From Methylobacterium bullatum (GTDB lineage Bacteria; Pseudomonadota; Alphaproteobacteria; Rhizobiales; Beijerinckiaceae): a stretch of 54,679 nucleotides of DNA. The notes under the pieces are model-generated. The model saw only the letters and a list, made by a program, of their open reading frames with translations, made no database searches and was not told the DNA's origin. A program made the position numbers and the translations under genes. The DNA lies in the NCBI RefSeq assembly GCF_014845095.1, contig NZ_NKUG01000072.1, positions 1-54,679 of the forward strand. The letters run 5' to 3'. Shown one piece after another: positions 7,721-15,403 of the stretch (the first letter of the stretch is position 1; every line of letters starts with the position of its first letter).

Positions 7721-7914
7721 GCGTTCTCACCGTTCCGCGCATCAGCGCGTCCGAGGCCCTCCTGGGCGCTTCCTCTGACTTGGCCGATCATTCGAGTTCG
7801 CTCGGACTGATCGGCCCTTTGGAGGACCGCATCGCAACGCTCGGCGTGCTGGTCTTGCTCAGCATTCCCTACGTGTTCCTCGGCGCGGCCGCCGCTTGGC
7901 TTCTGGGAGCCTGA
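7717..7914 (+). CDS. small single-helix membrane protein
   Basis: This 65-residue protein has a polar N-terminal half and a C-terminal hydrophobic helix (LGVLVLLSIPYVFLGAAAAW). The start at 7717 overlaps the upstream TGA as ATGA. The function is unknown. Confidence 0.55.
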   Translation: MSVLTVPRISASEALLGASSDLADHSSSLGLIGPLEDRIATLGVLVLLSIPYVFLGAAAAWLLGA

Positions 7915-7917
7915 GCG

Positions 7918-8490
7918 ATGGCTGGTGGTGGTCCGCTTCCCGTCCGTGAATACGGCCCCGGCGACGTCGCCGAGATGAAAGCTCGCGCCGCTGCCCTGCG
8001 CGCCAAGATGTTCGCTCCGATCCCGACTCCTCCGCCGCGTCACCCGGCTCCGAAGCTGGTCGATCCGCCGGTTTTTGTGCCTCCGGTCGTGGTCGTTGAG
8101 GAGGCCGAGGTCGTCGCGCCTGCCACAGAAGAGGCGCCGGCCAGCGATGGCGAGCCTGAGTACTTCTTCCCCGCGGCACTGATGGTTAGCGATGTGCGGG
8201 AAATGGTCAGCCGGATCACCGGCATATCCGTCATTCACATGTGTGGCGCGCGCCATTCGGCTCACATCGTGAAGGCTCGGCACATAGCCTTCTATATCGC
8301 GCGGGAATTTACAGGTCAGTCTTACCCGAAAATCGGCCGTAGATTTGGTGGCCGCGACCATACAACGATCATGTACGGGTGCAGTCGCGTTGCTCACGTC
8401 TTGGATCTCGCTGGTGTCCAGCATCACGATGATGCCCAGAGCTTAATCACCACTCTCTGGTCTTTGGATTGGCCTCGGGGGAGCAAATGA
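7918..8490 (+). CDS. stand-alone DnaA domain-IV-like DNA-binding protein
   Basis: The first 80 residues are Pro/Val-rich and look disordered. The last 105 match the C-terminal DNA-binding domain of DnaA: VREMVSRITGISV, then KARHIAFYIAREFTGQSYPK, IGRRFGGRDHTTIMYGC. The GGRDHTTI signature, which contacts the DnaA box, is intact. There is no AAA+ domain, so it cannot act as a full initiator. It could mark origin sites or occupy host DnaA boxes. It sits early in the rightward operon, well upstream of the helicase and initiator genes. Confidence 0.85.
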   Translation: MAGGGPLPVREYGPGDVAEMKARAAALRAKMFAPIPTPPPRHPAPKLVDPPVFVPPVVVVEEAEVVAPATEEAPASDGEPEYFFPAALMVSDVREMVSRITGISVIHMCGARHSAHIVKARHIAFYIAREFTGQSYPKIGRRFGGRDHTTIMYGCSRVAHVLDLAGVQHHDDAQSLITTLWSLDWPRGSK

Positions 8491-8804
8491 TGCTCGCCCC
8501 GCAGGTCCAGTTTGAGTTGTTCTCCCGTCCGGTTTGGCCTGCCAGCCTTCGGACGCTCGAATTGAGTGGGCCGAGCCACCTCCCTGCCAGGACGGTAACT
8601 TCGGCTTCCAGCACGCGCTCTGTCGATATGCTCCAGGAAAGAACTATCGGCAGCGATCTCCTCGAAAATAAGTCTTCCGATCGGCAGCTCCTTTCTATCG
8701 GTCATTCCGTGTCTCTCCCCGGTGTCGAGGTTCACTCAACACCGATGGAGAAACCCGTTGCGAACTTTTTTTGGTCGGAAACGGACAATGCTGACGTCCT
8801 CTGA
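8487..8804 (+). CDS. doubtful ORF in the 8491-8787 gap
   Basis: The frame starts at an ATG overlapping the previous TGA (ATGA) and preceded by GGGGGAG, so initiation is plausible. The 105-residue product has no recognisable motif. A competing minus-strand frame (about 8424-8705, beginning MTDRKELPIGRLIFEE) has a more natural composition but overlaps the 3' end of the previous gene. I cannot decide which, if either, is real. Confidence 0.3.
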   Translation: MMLAPQVQFELFSRPVWPASLRTLELSGPSHLPARTVTSASSTRSVDMLQERTIGSDLLENKSSDRQLLSIGHSVSLPGVEVHSTPMEKPVANFFWSETDNADVL

Positions 8805-9192
8805 CGCCTTCAGCGTGGTGACGCCGCGCCTCTCGCTTCTCGTGAAGCGTGCCGAGTACGCCACCGGCTCGCGGATGCTCGCCTACGCGAATGTCGCCAG
8901 GGCGGTCGGCACATCGGCTTCTTGGGTTCGGAAGGTGCTCGGCAACCAGCCGGTAGCTGAGCCTTCATGGCGCGTCGTGACCAACCTCATCAACGAATAC
9001 GAAGCCGCCTGCGCGCGGCTCGAAGAAGACGTTGCGGCCGAAAAGGCGCGGTTCCTGGCACTGAGTAGGGAGTCTCATGCGGTGGTTAAAGCTGAAGATC
9101 GACCGTTGGGCGCTGCGAAAAGCGTCCGCAAGACTGGAGCGCGGCGAGCCTCTGGGATGGTTCCTGACATGGTGGACGAGGGCCGGCGATGA
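8788..9192 (+). CDS. HTH-type early regulator
   Basis: This is a 134-residue protein. Residues about 30-60 (YANVARAVGTSASWVRKVLG) form a clear helix-turn-helix. A helical coiled segment (YEAACARLEEDVAAEKARF) follows, then a basic tail. I start at 8788, since the in-frame 8722 start lies far upstream without support. It overlaps the next gene by ATGA. The target is unknown. Confidence 0.55.
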   Translation: MLTSSDAFSVVTPRLSLLVKRAEYATGSRMLAYANVARAVGTSASWVRKVLGNQPVAEPSWRVVTNLINEYEAACARLEEDVAAEKARFLALSRESHAVVKAEDRPLGAAKSVRKTGARRASGMVPDMVDEGRR

Positions 9193-9494
9193 CTAGCGCC
9201 CGCCCCGTCATGATGAGCGAACGGCGCAAGATGCGCGAGTGGCGTGCCGAGGGCATGAGCTACTGCGCCATCGCTCAGGCTCTCGGCCGCTCGCACGAGA
9301 CGGTGCGCGATCACGCCAGCGACGTGGAAGCTCCGCTCGTCCGGACGATGCAATCCAAGCGGGATGTGATGCTGCGCGTCGCCCTGCGTCAGCAGCGGAT
9401 CATCGACACCTGCAACCGCGCCCTTGGCCTCCGCCCCGCTGACGTTCTCGTCATGCCCGGCTGTGACGGCCCTGACTTCAACCCTTCCCTCTAG
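9189..9494 (+). CDS. HTH-type small DNA-binding protein
   Basis: The 101-residue protein has a typical helix-turn-helix at residues about 12-45 (MREWRAEGMSYCAIAQALGR then SHETVRDHASDV), as in sigma-70 region 4 or resolvase-type HTHs. No catalytic region is present. It is one of four short HTH proteins in this operon. Confidence 0.6.
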   Translation: MTSARPVMMSERRKMREWRAEGMSYCAIAQALGRSHETVRDHASDVEAPLVRTMQSKRDVMLRVALRQQRIIDTCNRALGLRPADVLVMPGCDGPDFNPSL

Positions 9495-9509
9495 CCTCGG
9501 AGTACCACC

Positions 9510-9770
9510 ATGGCCGCTTCCCCCGCCGTCGATAACTCGTCCGTCGCTGCCGATCAGCTCAAGGCTTTCATCGAGCGCATCGAGCGCGTGTCCGAGGAGA
9601 TCGACGGCCTGGCTGGTGATCGCAAGGACATCTACGCGGAGGCCAAGGCTACTGGCTTCGACGTGAAGGCTCTCCGCAAAATCGTAGCTCTTCGGAAGAA
9701 GGATCACGCCGAGCGCCAGGAAGAGCAGGCGATCCTCGAACTCTACCAGCAAGCGCTGGGCATGGACTGA
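9510..9770 (+). CDS. gapR: GapR-family (DUF2312) nucleoid protein
   Basis: This 86-residue protein matches DUF2312/GapR along its length: [49 protein letters not shown] and [16 protein letters not shown]. In Caulobacter GapR forms clamps on overtwisted DNA ahead of replication and transcription and stimulates topoisomerases. Here it stands just before a RuvC-like resolvase, so it may help phage replication. A good Shine-Dalgarno sequence is not obvious. Confidence 0.9.
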   Translation: MAASPAVDNSSVAADQLKAFIERIERVSEEIDGLAGDRKDIYAEAKATGFDVKALRKIVALRKKDHAERQEEQAILELYQQALGMD

Positions 9771-9775
9771 TCGCC

Positions 9776-10279
9776 ATGGCCGAGCTTTGCCTCATGGCGA
9801 TTGACCCCGGCCTGACCGGCGCCGTCGCTTTCTATTTCCCGGAGCATCCCGAGCGGATTGCTGTCGAGGATATGCCCGTCGTGAACGGGGAGGTGAACGT
9901 TCCTGAGTTAGAGCGCTGCATTCGCTCGTTCGCGCCGGCCCTGGCTGCCGTCGAGATCGTCAACGCCATGCCGAGCATTCCCGGCAAGGACGGCAAGCGT
10001 CGGTCCATGGGTGCCGCCAGCGCCTTCAATTTCGGCGGCGCCTTTCACGCAGCCAAGGCCACCGTCCAGTGCTGCAAGGTGCCGATGCACCTCGTGTCAC
10101 CGAAGACGTGGCGCGCTCACTTCCATCTGCGCGGTGGCGGTGAAGCCAAGGAGATTTCCCGCGGGGAAGCTCTGCGTCTGTTTCCGGCCTCCTCCGATCG
10201 GTTCCGCCGCAAGGGCGACCACAACCGCGCCGAGGCCGCTCTGCTCGCCAAGTTCGCCGCCGACATTCTCAACGGGTGA
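9776..10279 (+). CDS. RuvC-like Holliday junction resolvase
   Basis: This 167-residue protein has the RNase H-fold resolvase pattern: an N-terminal strand AIDPGLTGAVAF with the first catalytic Asp, a second acidic residue in AAVEIVNAMP, the turn FNFGGAFHAAK, and C-terminal GDHNRAEAALLAKF carrying the last acidic pair. Family members cut four-way junctions with two metal ions. It starts 5 bases after the GapR gene. A RusA-type resolvase is encoded 0.7 kb downstream. Confidence 0.85.
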   Translation: MAELCLMAIDPGLTGAVAFYFPEHPERIAVEDMPVVNGEVNVPELERCIRSFAPALAAVEIVNAMPSIPGKDGKRRSMGAASAFNFGGAFHAAKATVQCCKVPMHLVSPKTWRAHFHLRGGGEAKEISRGEALRLFPASSDRFRRKGDHNRAEAALLAKFAADILNG

Positions 10280-10284
10280 TCGCC

Positions 10285-10488
10285 ATGCACGCTGAACAAC
10301 ACGAGGTCGCCGCACCTCTACCTTCGGATAGAAATCAGGCGGTCATCGCCGAGCTTTGGGCTCAGGGCGATTGGGATAGCGCGGAGATCGCGCAAACCCT
10401 CGCCTTGTCGGAGAGTGCTGTCTGTCGTGTGCTGGCGGATCAACAGGACGCTCGCTGCTTCGCCCGCAAGATGGGGAGGTCGGCATGA
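10285..10488 (+). CDS. small HTH protein
   Basis: The 67-residue protein contains a helix-turn-helix at about residues 30-55 (DSAEIAQTLALSESAVCRVL). The start could also be the GTG at 10276, which overlaps the upstream stop. It is similar in layout to the product of 11362-11559, so the two may be distant duplicates. Confidence 0.55.
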   Translation: MHAEQHEVAAPLPSDRNQAVIAELWAQGDWDSAEIAQTLALSESAVCRVLADQQDARCFARKMGRSA

Positions 10489-10973
10489 TCCTCCCCGATT
10501 ACATGATCCGCGAGCGGATGGTCCTCGGCGATGCCGGTGAGCGGCACATCTTGGAACCATGGAGCGAGCGCACCGTCGCCAATGGCATGTCCTACGGCGT
10601 TTCGTGCGCCGGATACGACATCCGCGCCAAGCAGGACGTAACCCTAGAGCCGAAGGGTTTCGCACTGCTGTCCAGCGTCGAACATTTCTGGATGCCCGAT
10701 GATGTGACGGCCTTCGTCCACGACAAGTCGACTTGGGCGCGTCGCGGTCTCACCGTCTACAACACCGTGATCGAATGCGCCTGGAAAGGCTGGCTAACGA
10801 TTGAGGCCAGCAATCTCGGAAACGACACGCTCCGCATCCGTGCCGGCGATCCAATTGCTCAGATTATCTTCCACCAGATGGCCGCGCCTCCCGAGCGGAC
10901 CTATGCCGGCGGGAAGTACGACAACCAAGCCGACGAGCCCGTGTCCGCCATCATGGAGGACATCGAGGCATGA
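10485..10973 (+). CDS. dcd: dCTP deaminase (DCD/dUTPase fold)
   Basis: This 162-residue enzyme converts dCTP to dUTP and feeds dTMP synthesis. Visible motifs are SCAGYDIRA (strand lining the active site), HDKSTWARRGL (phosphate-binding loop), and WKGWLTIEASNL, in which Glu stands where the catalytic Glu of dCTP deaminases lies; GDPIAQIIF and GGKYDNQ follow. The Glu favours deaminase over plain dUTPase. Length is slightly short of the E. coli enzyme. It overlaps both neighbours by ATGA. Confidence 0.85.
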   Translation: MILPDYMIRERMVLGDAGERHILEPWSERTVANGMSYGVSCAGYDIRAKQDVTLEPKGFALLSSVEHFWMPDDVTAFVHDKSTWARRGLTVYNTVIECAWKGWLTIEASNLGNDTLRIRAGDPIAQIIFHQMAAPPERTYAGGKYDNQADEPVSAIMEDIEA

Positions 10974-11365
10974 TCTGCTTCACCGTCGCCATCCCGCCTT
11001 CCACGAACAACCTGTTCTTCAGCGTGCCCGGCCGTGGGCGCGTGAAGTCCGATGCTTACAAAGCATGGATCAAGGAAGCGTCCATAGTCGCCAAGCTGGC
11101 GATCCGGGCGAAGCGGATCGACGGTCCTTATGCCCTCTGCATCCAGATCGGTAAGCCCGACAACCGCAAGCGGGACATCGGCAATCTTGAGAAGCCGATC
11201 TCGGACCTCCTCGTCAGCATCGGCGCCGTCAACGACGACGGCGACTGCCAGCGGATCGAGATGGAATGGTCGCCGAACGTGGACGGCGCCTTCGTCCGCG
11301 TCATGGAGACGAAGGCCGTCCCGACACGCAAGACCGCACTCGCATCTGCCGAGGTGTCGGCATGA
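10970..11365 (+). CDS. rusA: RusA-family Holliday junction resolvase
   Basis: The 131-residue protein shows the RusA pattern: PPSTNNLFF at the start, SDAYKAWIKEA, and the acidic core NRKRDIGNLEKPISDLL followed by GAVNDDGDCQRIEMEW, which contains the conserved Asp residues that bind metal. RusA enzymes are dimeric and resolve branched DNA during phage replication and packaging. It is joined to neighbours by ATGA overlaps. Confidence 0.9.
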   Translation: MICFTVAIPPSTNNLFFSVPGRGRVKSDAYKAWIKEASIVAKLAIRAKRIDGPYALCIQIGKPDNRKRDIGNLEKPISDLLVSIGAVNDDGDCQRIEMEWSPNVDGAFVRVMETKAVPTRKTALASAEVSA

Positions 11366-11559
11366 AGCAGGTCACGCTCACCCCATTCGAAAAGCTGACG
11401 CGCTCTCAGCTTATCAGCATCGCCGACCTGTGGTGGAAGCGCCTCGATACTGTGGAGATCGGCGACCGCCTCAAAATCTCTGAGGCAGACGTCTGCCGGG
11501 TTATCGCCAGACAGCAGCGCAACCGCCGCAACACGCTTCTGTCGTCGAGGCGCGCATGA
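11362..11559 (+). CDS. small HTH protein
   Basis: This 65-residue protein has an HTH near residues 30-52 (DTVEIGDRLKISEADVCRVI) followed by a basic end. The start is set by the ATGA overlap at 11362. Its layout parallels the protein of 10285-10488. Confidence 0.55.
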   Translation: MKQVTLTPFEKLTRSQLISIADLWWKRLDTVEIGDRLKISEADVCRVIARQQRNRRNTLLSSRRA

Positions 11560-11813
11560 CCGGCTGCGACTTCCACGGCTTGGGACCATTCGCCGACAAC
11601 CTCACCAATGCCATGCGCGGCAAGCTCGCCCTGCGCCTCACCAAGGCCTGCGCTGCTGCTCCCGAAGCTCGCCCCGCTGCCATCGCGCTTGGCCGGGTCG
11701 CTGAGCCTGCGCGCCGCGCCGAAGCCCTCGCCATTCTGAACGCCATGCCGTCGTTGCCGCGTCGGTACGTGCTCAGCCGCTACGCCGCCCTCTCCAAGCT
11801 ATCGAAGGAGTAA
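11556..11813 (+). CDS. hypothetical early protein
   Basis: This is an 85-residue, Ala-rich, likely helical protein ending PRRYVLSRYAALSKLSKE. No family is recognised. It overlaps the upstream gene by ATGA. Confidence 0.55.
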   Translation: MTGCDFHGLGPFADNLTNAMRGKLALRLTKACAAAPEARPAAIALGRVAEPARRAEALAILNAMPSLPRRYVLSRYAALSKLSKE

Positions 11814-11817
11814 CCGC

Positions 11818-12039
11818 ATGAACGTGGTCGACTTCACGCGTCACCAGGAGGACCGCGCCGCCGCGGCCTGGGATAGCTATGTGCGAGCTCGTGACGCCGC
11901 TGAGCACAGCCGGAACCTCTCTGACGGGATCGCCGCCGGCAAGGCTTGGCGCACCTTCCTGACGCTGTTCCAGACACCTGAGCAGACCGCGGCACATGAG
12001 GCCGTCGATCACTCGCTGGCGCAGCGTCGCCGCGGATGA
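11818..12039 (+). CDS. hypothetical early protein
   Basis: The 73-residue protein has a central block AAWDSYVRARDAAEHSRNL and GKAWRTFLTLF. It is soluble and helical, with no known domain. It overlaps the helicase start by ATGA. Confidence 0.55.
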   Translation: MNVVDFTRHQEDRAAAAWDSYVRARDAAEHSRNLSDGIAAGKAWRTFLTLFQTPEQTAAHEAVDHSLAQRRRG

Positions 12040-13448
12040 GTGGGTACGCGCATCCTGGCGCAGAGGCGCCACCGAACGCTATCGAGGCCGAGCAGGGCCT
12101 GATCGGTGCTGTGCTTCACAACCCGGACATCCTCGACCGGGTGCGTGAGTACGTGCGCGCGGAGGATTTCGCCGAGGACGTGAACCGCCACATCTTCGAG
12201 ACGATGTGCCAGCGCCGCGACGTCGGCGAGACCATTGACTTCAAGCTCATGAAGGCCGTCCTCGGCGATGCCGATCTCGGCGGGGCTACGGTGGGTCAGT
12301 ACCTCGGTCGCCTCGTCGCCGAAGCAACCACCGTCAGCGGCGCTCCCGGCTATGCCCGCCTCATCGCCCATGCCGCACAGATGCGCCGGGTTCTGGAGAC
12401 CTGTCAGGCCGGCACCGCCGCCATGATGGCCGGCGCCGTAGCGAGTCCCGCCGATTACGCCGCGCAGATGATCGAGGATCTGGACGAGGTGGCCACGTCG
12501 GCACTGTCCGCCGGACTTCGCCGCACCTCTATCGGTCAGAGCGTCCAGAGCGTCATCACCCGCGTGGACAACGCTAGGGCAGGGCGGGTGATCACGGGCG
12601 CCCCCTACGGCCTTCCCAGCCTCGACCGCGCCACCCTCGGGATGCGCGAGAACCAGCTTATCATCCTCGCCGGCCGGCCCGGCATGGGGAAGACTGCGAC
12701 CGCCATCCACATCGGCATGTCCAGCGCCCGCACTGCCGGTGCCGTTGGCTTCGTCAGCCTGGAGATGGGCGCCGACGAGCTCGCCGAGCGCGTCCTCGCC
12801 TCGGCAGCCTACAATCCCCGTGAGATCGACGAGATCAGCTATCGGTCCATTGCCGAGGCGCGTGGCCTCTCGCGGATCGCCATGGAGCGCCTGCGCCGCG
12901 CCGCCGATGAGTGCGCCGACATCCCGCTCTGGATTGAGCAGCAGCCCGGCCTGACCATCTCCCAGATCAGCGCGCGCGCCCGTCAGATGAAGATGCGGGC
13001 CGAGCGGATGGGAATGCCCTTCGCCGCCCTGGTGGTGGATCACATCGGCCTCATCCGCCCATCCAAGCGGTACGCCGGCAACCGGGTCCAAGAGATCACC
13101 GAGATTTCCGCGGCCCTCAAGGGCCTGGCGAAGGAACTCGGCTCGCCGGTGGTGGCCCTCTCTCAGCTCAACCGCAGCGTCGAGAGCCGAGAAGACAAGC
13201 GCCCGGTGCTCTCGGACCTCCGCGACAGCGGCTCCATCGAGCAGGACGCTGACGTGGTGATCGGCCTGTTCCGGGAAGCCTACTACCTGGAGCGGAAAGT
13301 CGAGCGGACGGACGAGGAGACCGACCGTCTCTGCCACCGTCGCAATGTCCTCGAAATCGAGATCCTGAAGCAGCGCTCCGGCCCCACGGTTCGCATCGAC
13401 TGCTTCTGCGACATCGCCTGCAACGTCCTCGCGGAGATGGCCCAATGA
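12036..13448 (+). CDS. dnaB: replicative DNA helicase, DnaB type
   Basis: This 470-residue protein is full length for DnaB. The N-terminal domain (IEAEQGLIGAVLHNPDIL) is followed by the RecA-like domain with Walker A AGRPGMGKTA near residue 215, Walker B ALVVDHIGLI, and the motif SQLNRSVESREDKRPVLSDL then SGSIEQDADVVIGLF with the arginine-finger region. It unwinds the phage fork as a hexameric ring. The next gene encodes the probable loader/initiator, and the origin lies inside that gene. Confidence 0.95.
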   Translation: MSGYAHPGAEAPPNAIEAEQGLIGAVLHNPDILDRVREYVRAEDFAEDVNRHIFETMCQRRDVGETIDFKLMKAVLGDADLGGATVGQYLGRLVAEATTVSGAPGYARLIAHAAQMRRVLETCQAGTAAMMAGAVASPADYAAQMIEDLDEVATSALSAGLRRTSIGQSVQSVITRVDNARAGRVITGAPYGLPSLDRATLGMRENQLIILAGRPGMGKTATAIHIGMSSARTAGAVGFVSLEMGADELAERVLASAAYNPREIDEISYRSIAEARGLSRIAMERLRRAADECADIPLWIEQQPGLTISQISARARQMKMRAERMGMPFAALVVDHIGLIRPSKRYAGNRVQEITEISAALKGLAKELGSPVVALSQLNRSVESREDKRPVLSDLRDSGSIEQDADVVIGLFREAYYLERKVERTDEETDRLCHRRNVLEIEILKQRSGPTVRIDCFCDIACNVLAEMAQ

Positions 13449-14383
13449 GTGATCGTGGCGTGTTCGCCGTTGACCGCGGGATCTTCACCGACCCCGATTT
13501 CGCCGATGAGCCCTTTACGGAGCGAGAGGCATTTCTTTGGCTTGTCGCCGAAGCAGCCTGGAAGGAGCGACGCGTGCGCTCCGGATCGTCGACCGTCGAC
13601 ATCCAGCGCGGACAGCTTTGCCATTCGGTGCGCTTCATGGCCGAGGCTTGGCGCTGGTCAAAATCCCGCGTGGATCGGTTTCTTTCGCGCCTCGAAAACC
13701 GGGATACCATTCGGCGCGATAATGGGACAGCACAATCCGTCGTAACCATCTGTAAATACGAGGAATTTCAGAGGGTGTCTATGCCTGAGCGGGACAGTAA
13801 TGGGACACCTGCCGGGACAGAGATGGGACAGCAGCGGGACAAACTAGAAGACATTAAAAACATTAAAACACATACATCCTCGACTGCCTCGGATCGGCGC
13901 ATATTCCGGGAAGCGTTCTGGCCGAACTATCCGAAGCGCCAAGGCTCAAATCCGCCAGATCCGGCAGAGGCCGCTTACCTCAAGGCCATCAAAAACGGCG
14001 CCACCCATGAGGAGATCGCTGCCGGCCTTGAAGGCTACAGCGCTCAGTGCCGATCCACCGAGATCCTGAATACGAAATTCGTCGCGATGGCTTCGACGTG
14101 GCTCAATCAGGGTCGGTGGAAGGAATTCGTTGGGCCCAGAGCGCAGTCCGCTCCGACAGCCGCAGCTTCCTCCGAGGACTACCTCTCCAAGCTCACCGAT
14201 GACCGCTGGAGAGACGCCCTCCGCCAGTGGAAGAAGACCGGCGGCCAGTGGGATCTCTCCCGCCATTCCAGCCCACCGGACAGCCCGAAAACCAAGGTTC
14301 CCCAACGCTTCCTGACGGAGTTCGGCATCCAGCCGAGAAGCTTTCGCGACGTCCACGACCTGCTTTCAGTGAGGGCCGCATGA
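13445..14383 (+). CDS. replication initiator / helicase loader-like protein
   Basis: The 312-residue protein has a winged-helix-like N-terminal domain (EPFTEREAFLWLVAEAAWKE, LCHSVRFMAEAWRWSKSRVD) and a disordered linker (about 112-150). The helical C-terminal domain (FWPNYPKRQGSNP, EEIAAGLEGYSAQCR) resembles the C-terminal part of phage initiators. The layout matches lambda O: DNA-binding domain, linker, partner domain, next to the helicase. The linker region carries helically phased GGGACA repeats. Loader versus initiator cannot be separated by eye. Confidence 0.7.
   Translation: MSDRGVFAVDRGIFTDPDFADEPFTEREAFLWLVAEAAWKERRVRSGSSTVDIQRGQLCHSVRFMAEAWRWSKSRVDRFLSRLENRDTIRRDNGTAQSVVTICKYEEFQRVSMPERDSNGTPAGTEMGQQRDKLEDIKNIKTHTSSTASDRRIFREAFWPNYPKRQGSNPPDPAEAAYLKAIKNGATHEEIAAGLEGYSAQCRSTEILNTKFVAMASTWLNQGRWKEFVGPRAQSAPTAAASSEDYLSKLTDDRWRDALRQWKKTGGQWDLSRHSSPPDSPKTKVPQRFLTEFGIQPRSFRDVHDLLSVRAA
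13724..13880 (+). repeat. iteron array with AT-rich stretch: candidate replication origin
   Basis: GGGACA occurs at 13791, 13802, 13814, 13825 and 13836, spaced 11, 12, 11 and 11 bp, with an outlying copy at 13724. An AT-rich stretch follows at about 13841-13870 (ACATTAAAAACATTAAAAC). This is the arrangement of iterons next to an unwinding element, placed inside the initiator gene as in lambda. Confidence 0.6.
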
Positions 14384-14574
14384 CCCGCCTCCTCCTCACC
14401 TCCAAGGGCGAGAAGACCGTCTGCGCGGACCGGGACGACCGGGGCGGGGTGCTGCTGACCGGACGGGACGAGCAGCAGGTGGAACTGATGCGGGGAATGA
14501 TCCTGCGCTTGGCAGTCATCGCCTTGATTCCGATGTGGGTCGTGGCGCTATTCATGAACGAGGTGGCGGCATGA
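14380..14574 (+). CDS. small single-helix membrane protein
   Basis: The 64-residue protein has a polar N-terminal domain and one C-terminal helix (ILRLAVIALIPMWVVALF). ATGA overlaps at both ends fix its limits. The function is unknown. Confidence 0.6.
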   Translation: MTRLLLTSKGEKTVCADRDDRGGVLLTGRDEQQVELMRGMILRLAVIALIPMWVVALFMNEVAA

Positions 14575-15224
14575 GCAACCGGGTCGAACACCTCGCCGAG
14601 GGCGTGACGCTGTATCTGGGGGACGCGGAAGAGGTCGCCGAACTGGTGACGGGCGTCGACGTCGTCGTGAGCGATCCGCCGTACCCGAACAGTGCCGGGC
14701 ATTTTCTCGACGGCATCGCGGCGGCCGAGAAGGTTTGCCGGACGTTTGCCTGCGATCGGTGGCTCATTTTCTGGACCGAGATTGAGGCTCCGCCCGTACC
14801 GTTGCCCTTGGTTGGCATCCACATCTGGCACCGTAGCAACACCAACCGGCCGGACAACTATGAGCCGGTTTTTGTCTTCAACCGGGACGGAAAGAAGCGC
14901 GCTAGCCGTGTGCTGTCCTATCCGGTTGTCGCCCTTGGCCTGACTGGCTGCTGGGAGGCGACAGAGCACCCGACGCAGAAGCATTCTGGGCTGATGGCTG
15001 ACCTCATCAAGCGGCACAGCGAAGCCGACGAGATGATCTTTGATCCGTTCATGGGGTCAGGAACGACGGGCGTCGCTGCTGTGAAACTCGGCAGGCGATT
15101 TGTCGGCTGTGAGGTCGAGCCGAGGTTCTTCGACATCGCGTGTCGTCGGATCGCTGACGAACTGCGCCGCCCGCAACTCTTCGCCGAGCCTGTTGCCCGG
15201 CAGTCTCAGGGAGCGCTGCTGTGA
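14571..15224 (+). CDS. beta-class DNA methyltransferase (N6-A or N4-C)
   Basis: This 217-residue enzyme has motif IV as VVVSDPPYPNS near residue 35 and the AdoMet-binding motif I near residue 160 (IFDPFMGSGTTGVAAVKLG), followed by FVGCEVEPRFFDIACRRI. Motif IV before motif I defines the beta class, as in CcrM. DPPY allows N6-adenine or N4-cytosine methylation. No restriction partner is nearby, so it is an orphan that could protect phage DNA or mark its replication state. The target-recognition part is short. Confidence 0.9.
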   Translation: MSNRVEHLAEGVTLYLGDAEEVAELVTGVDVVVSDPPYPNSAGHFLDGIAAAEKVCRTFACDRWLIFWTEIEAPPVPLPLVGIHIWHRSNTNRPDNYEPVFVFNRDGKKRASRVLSYPVVALGLTGCWEATEHPTQKHSGLMADLIKRHSEADEMIFDPFMGSGTTGVAAVKLGRRFVGCEVEPRFFDIACRRIADELRRPQLFAEPVARQSQGALL

Positions 15225-15403
15225 TCTCCTGGCTCCACTACGTCCGCCATATCGACGTGCCCGTTTACGAGGCCAACGGCTGGCGCTTCGCGTCTGACCT
15301 CGGCTCGACGCACGGGGCCTATTCCATCCTGATGATCTGGGCGGGCGAGGGCTCCCCCTCTCCCCGTCAGTCCCCGACCGCAGAGAGGGACGCGCGAGCA
15401 TGA
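15221..15403 (+). CDS. small conserved phage protein
   Basis: This 60-residue protein uses a GTG start overlapping the upstream TGA. It has the block NGWRFASDLGSTHGAYSILM, which I associate with short alphaproteobacterial phage proteins of unknown role. Confidence 0.55.
   Translation: MISWLHYVRHIDVPVYEANGWRFASDLGSTHGAYSILMIWAGEGSPSPRQSPTAERDARA

Noticed and set aside
12009..13445. 478-residue open frame antisense to dnaB
   Set aside because: It exactly mirrors a conserved helicase gene in a high-GC sequence, and its composition (His, Gly, Ala rich, no motif) is typical of a shadow frame.
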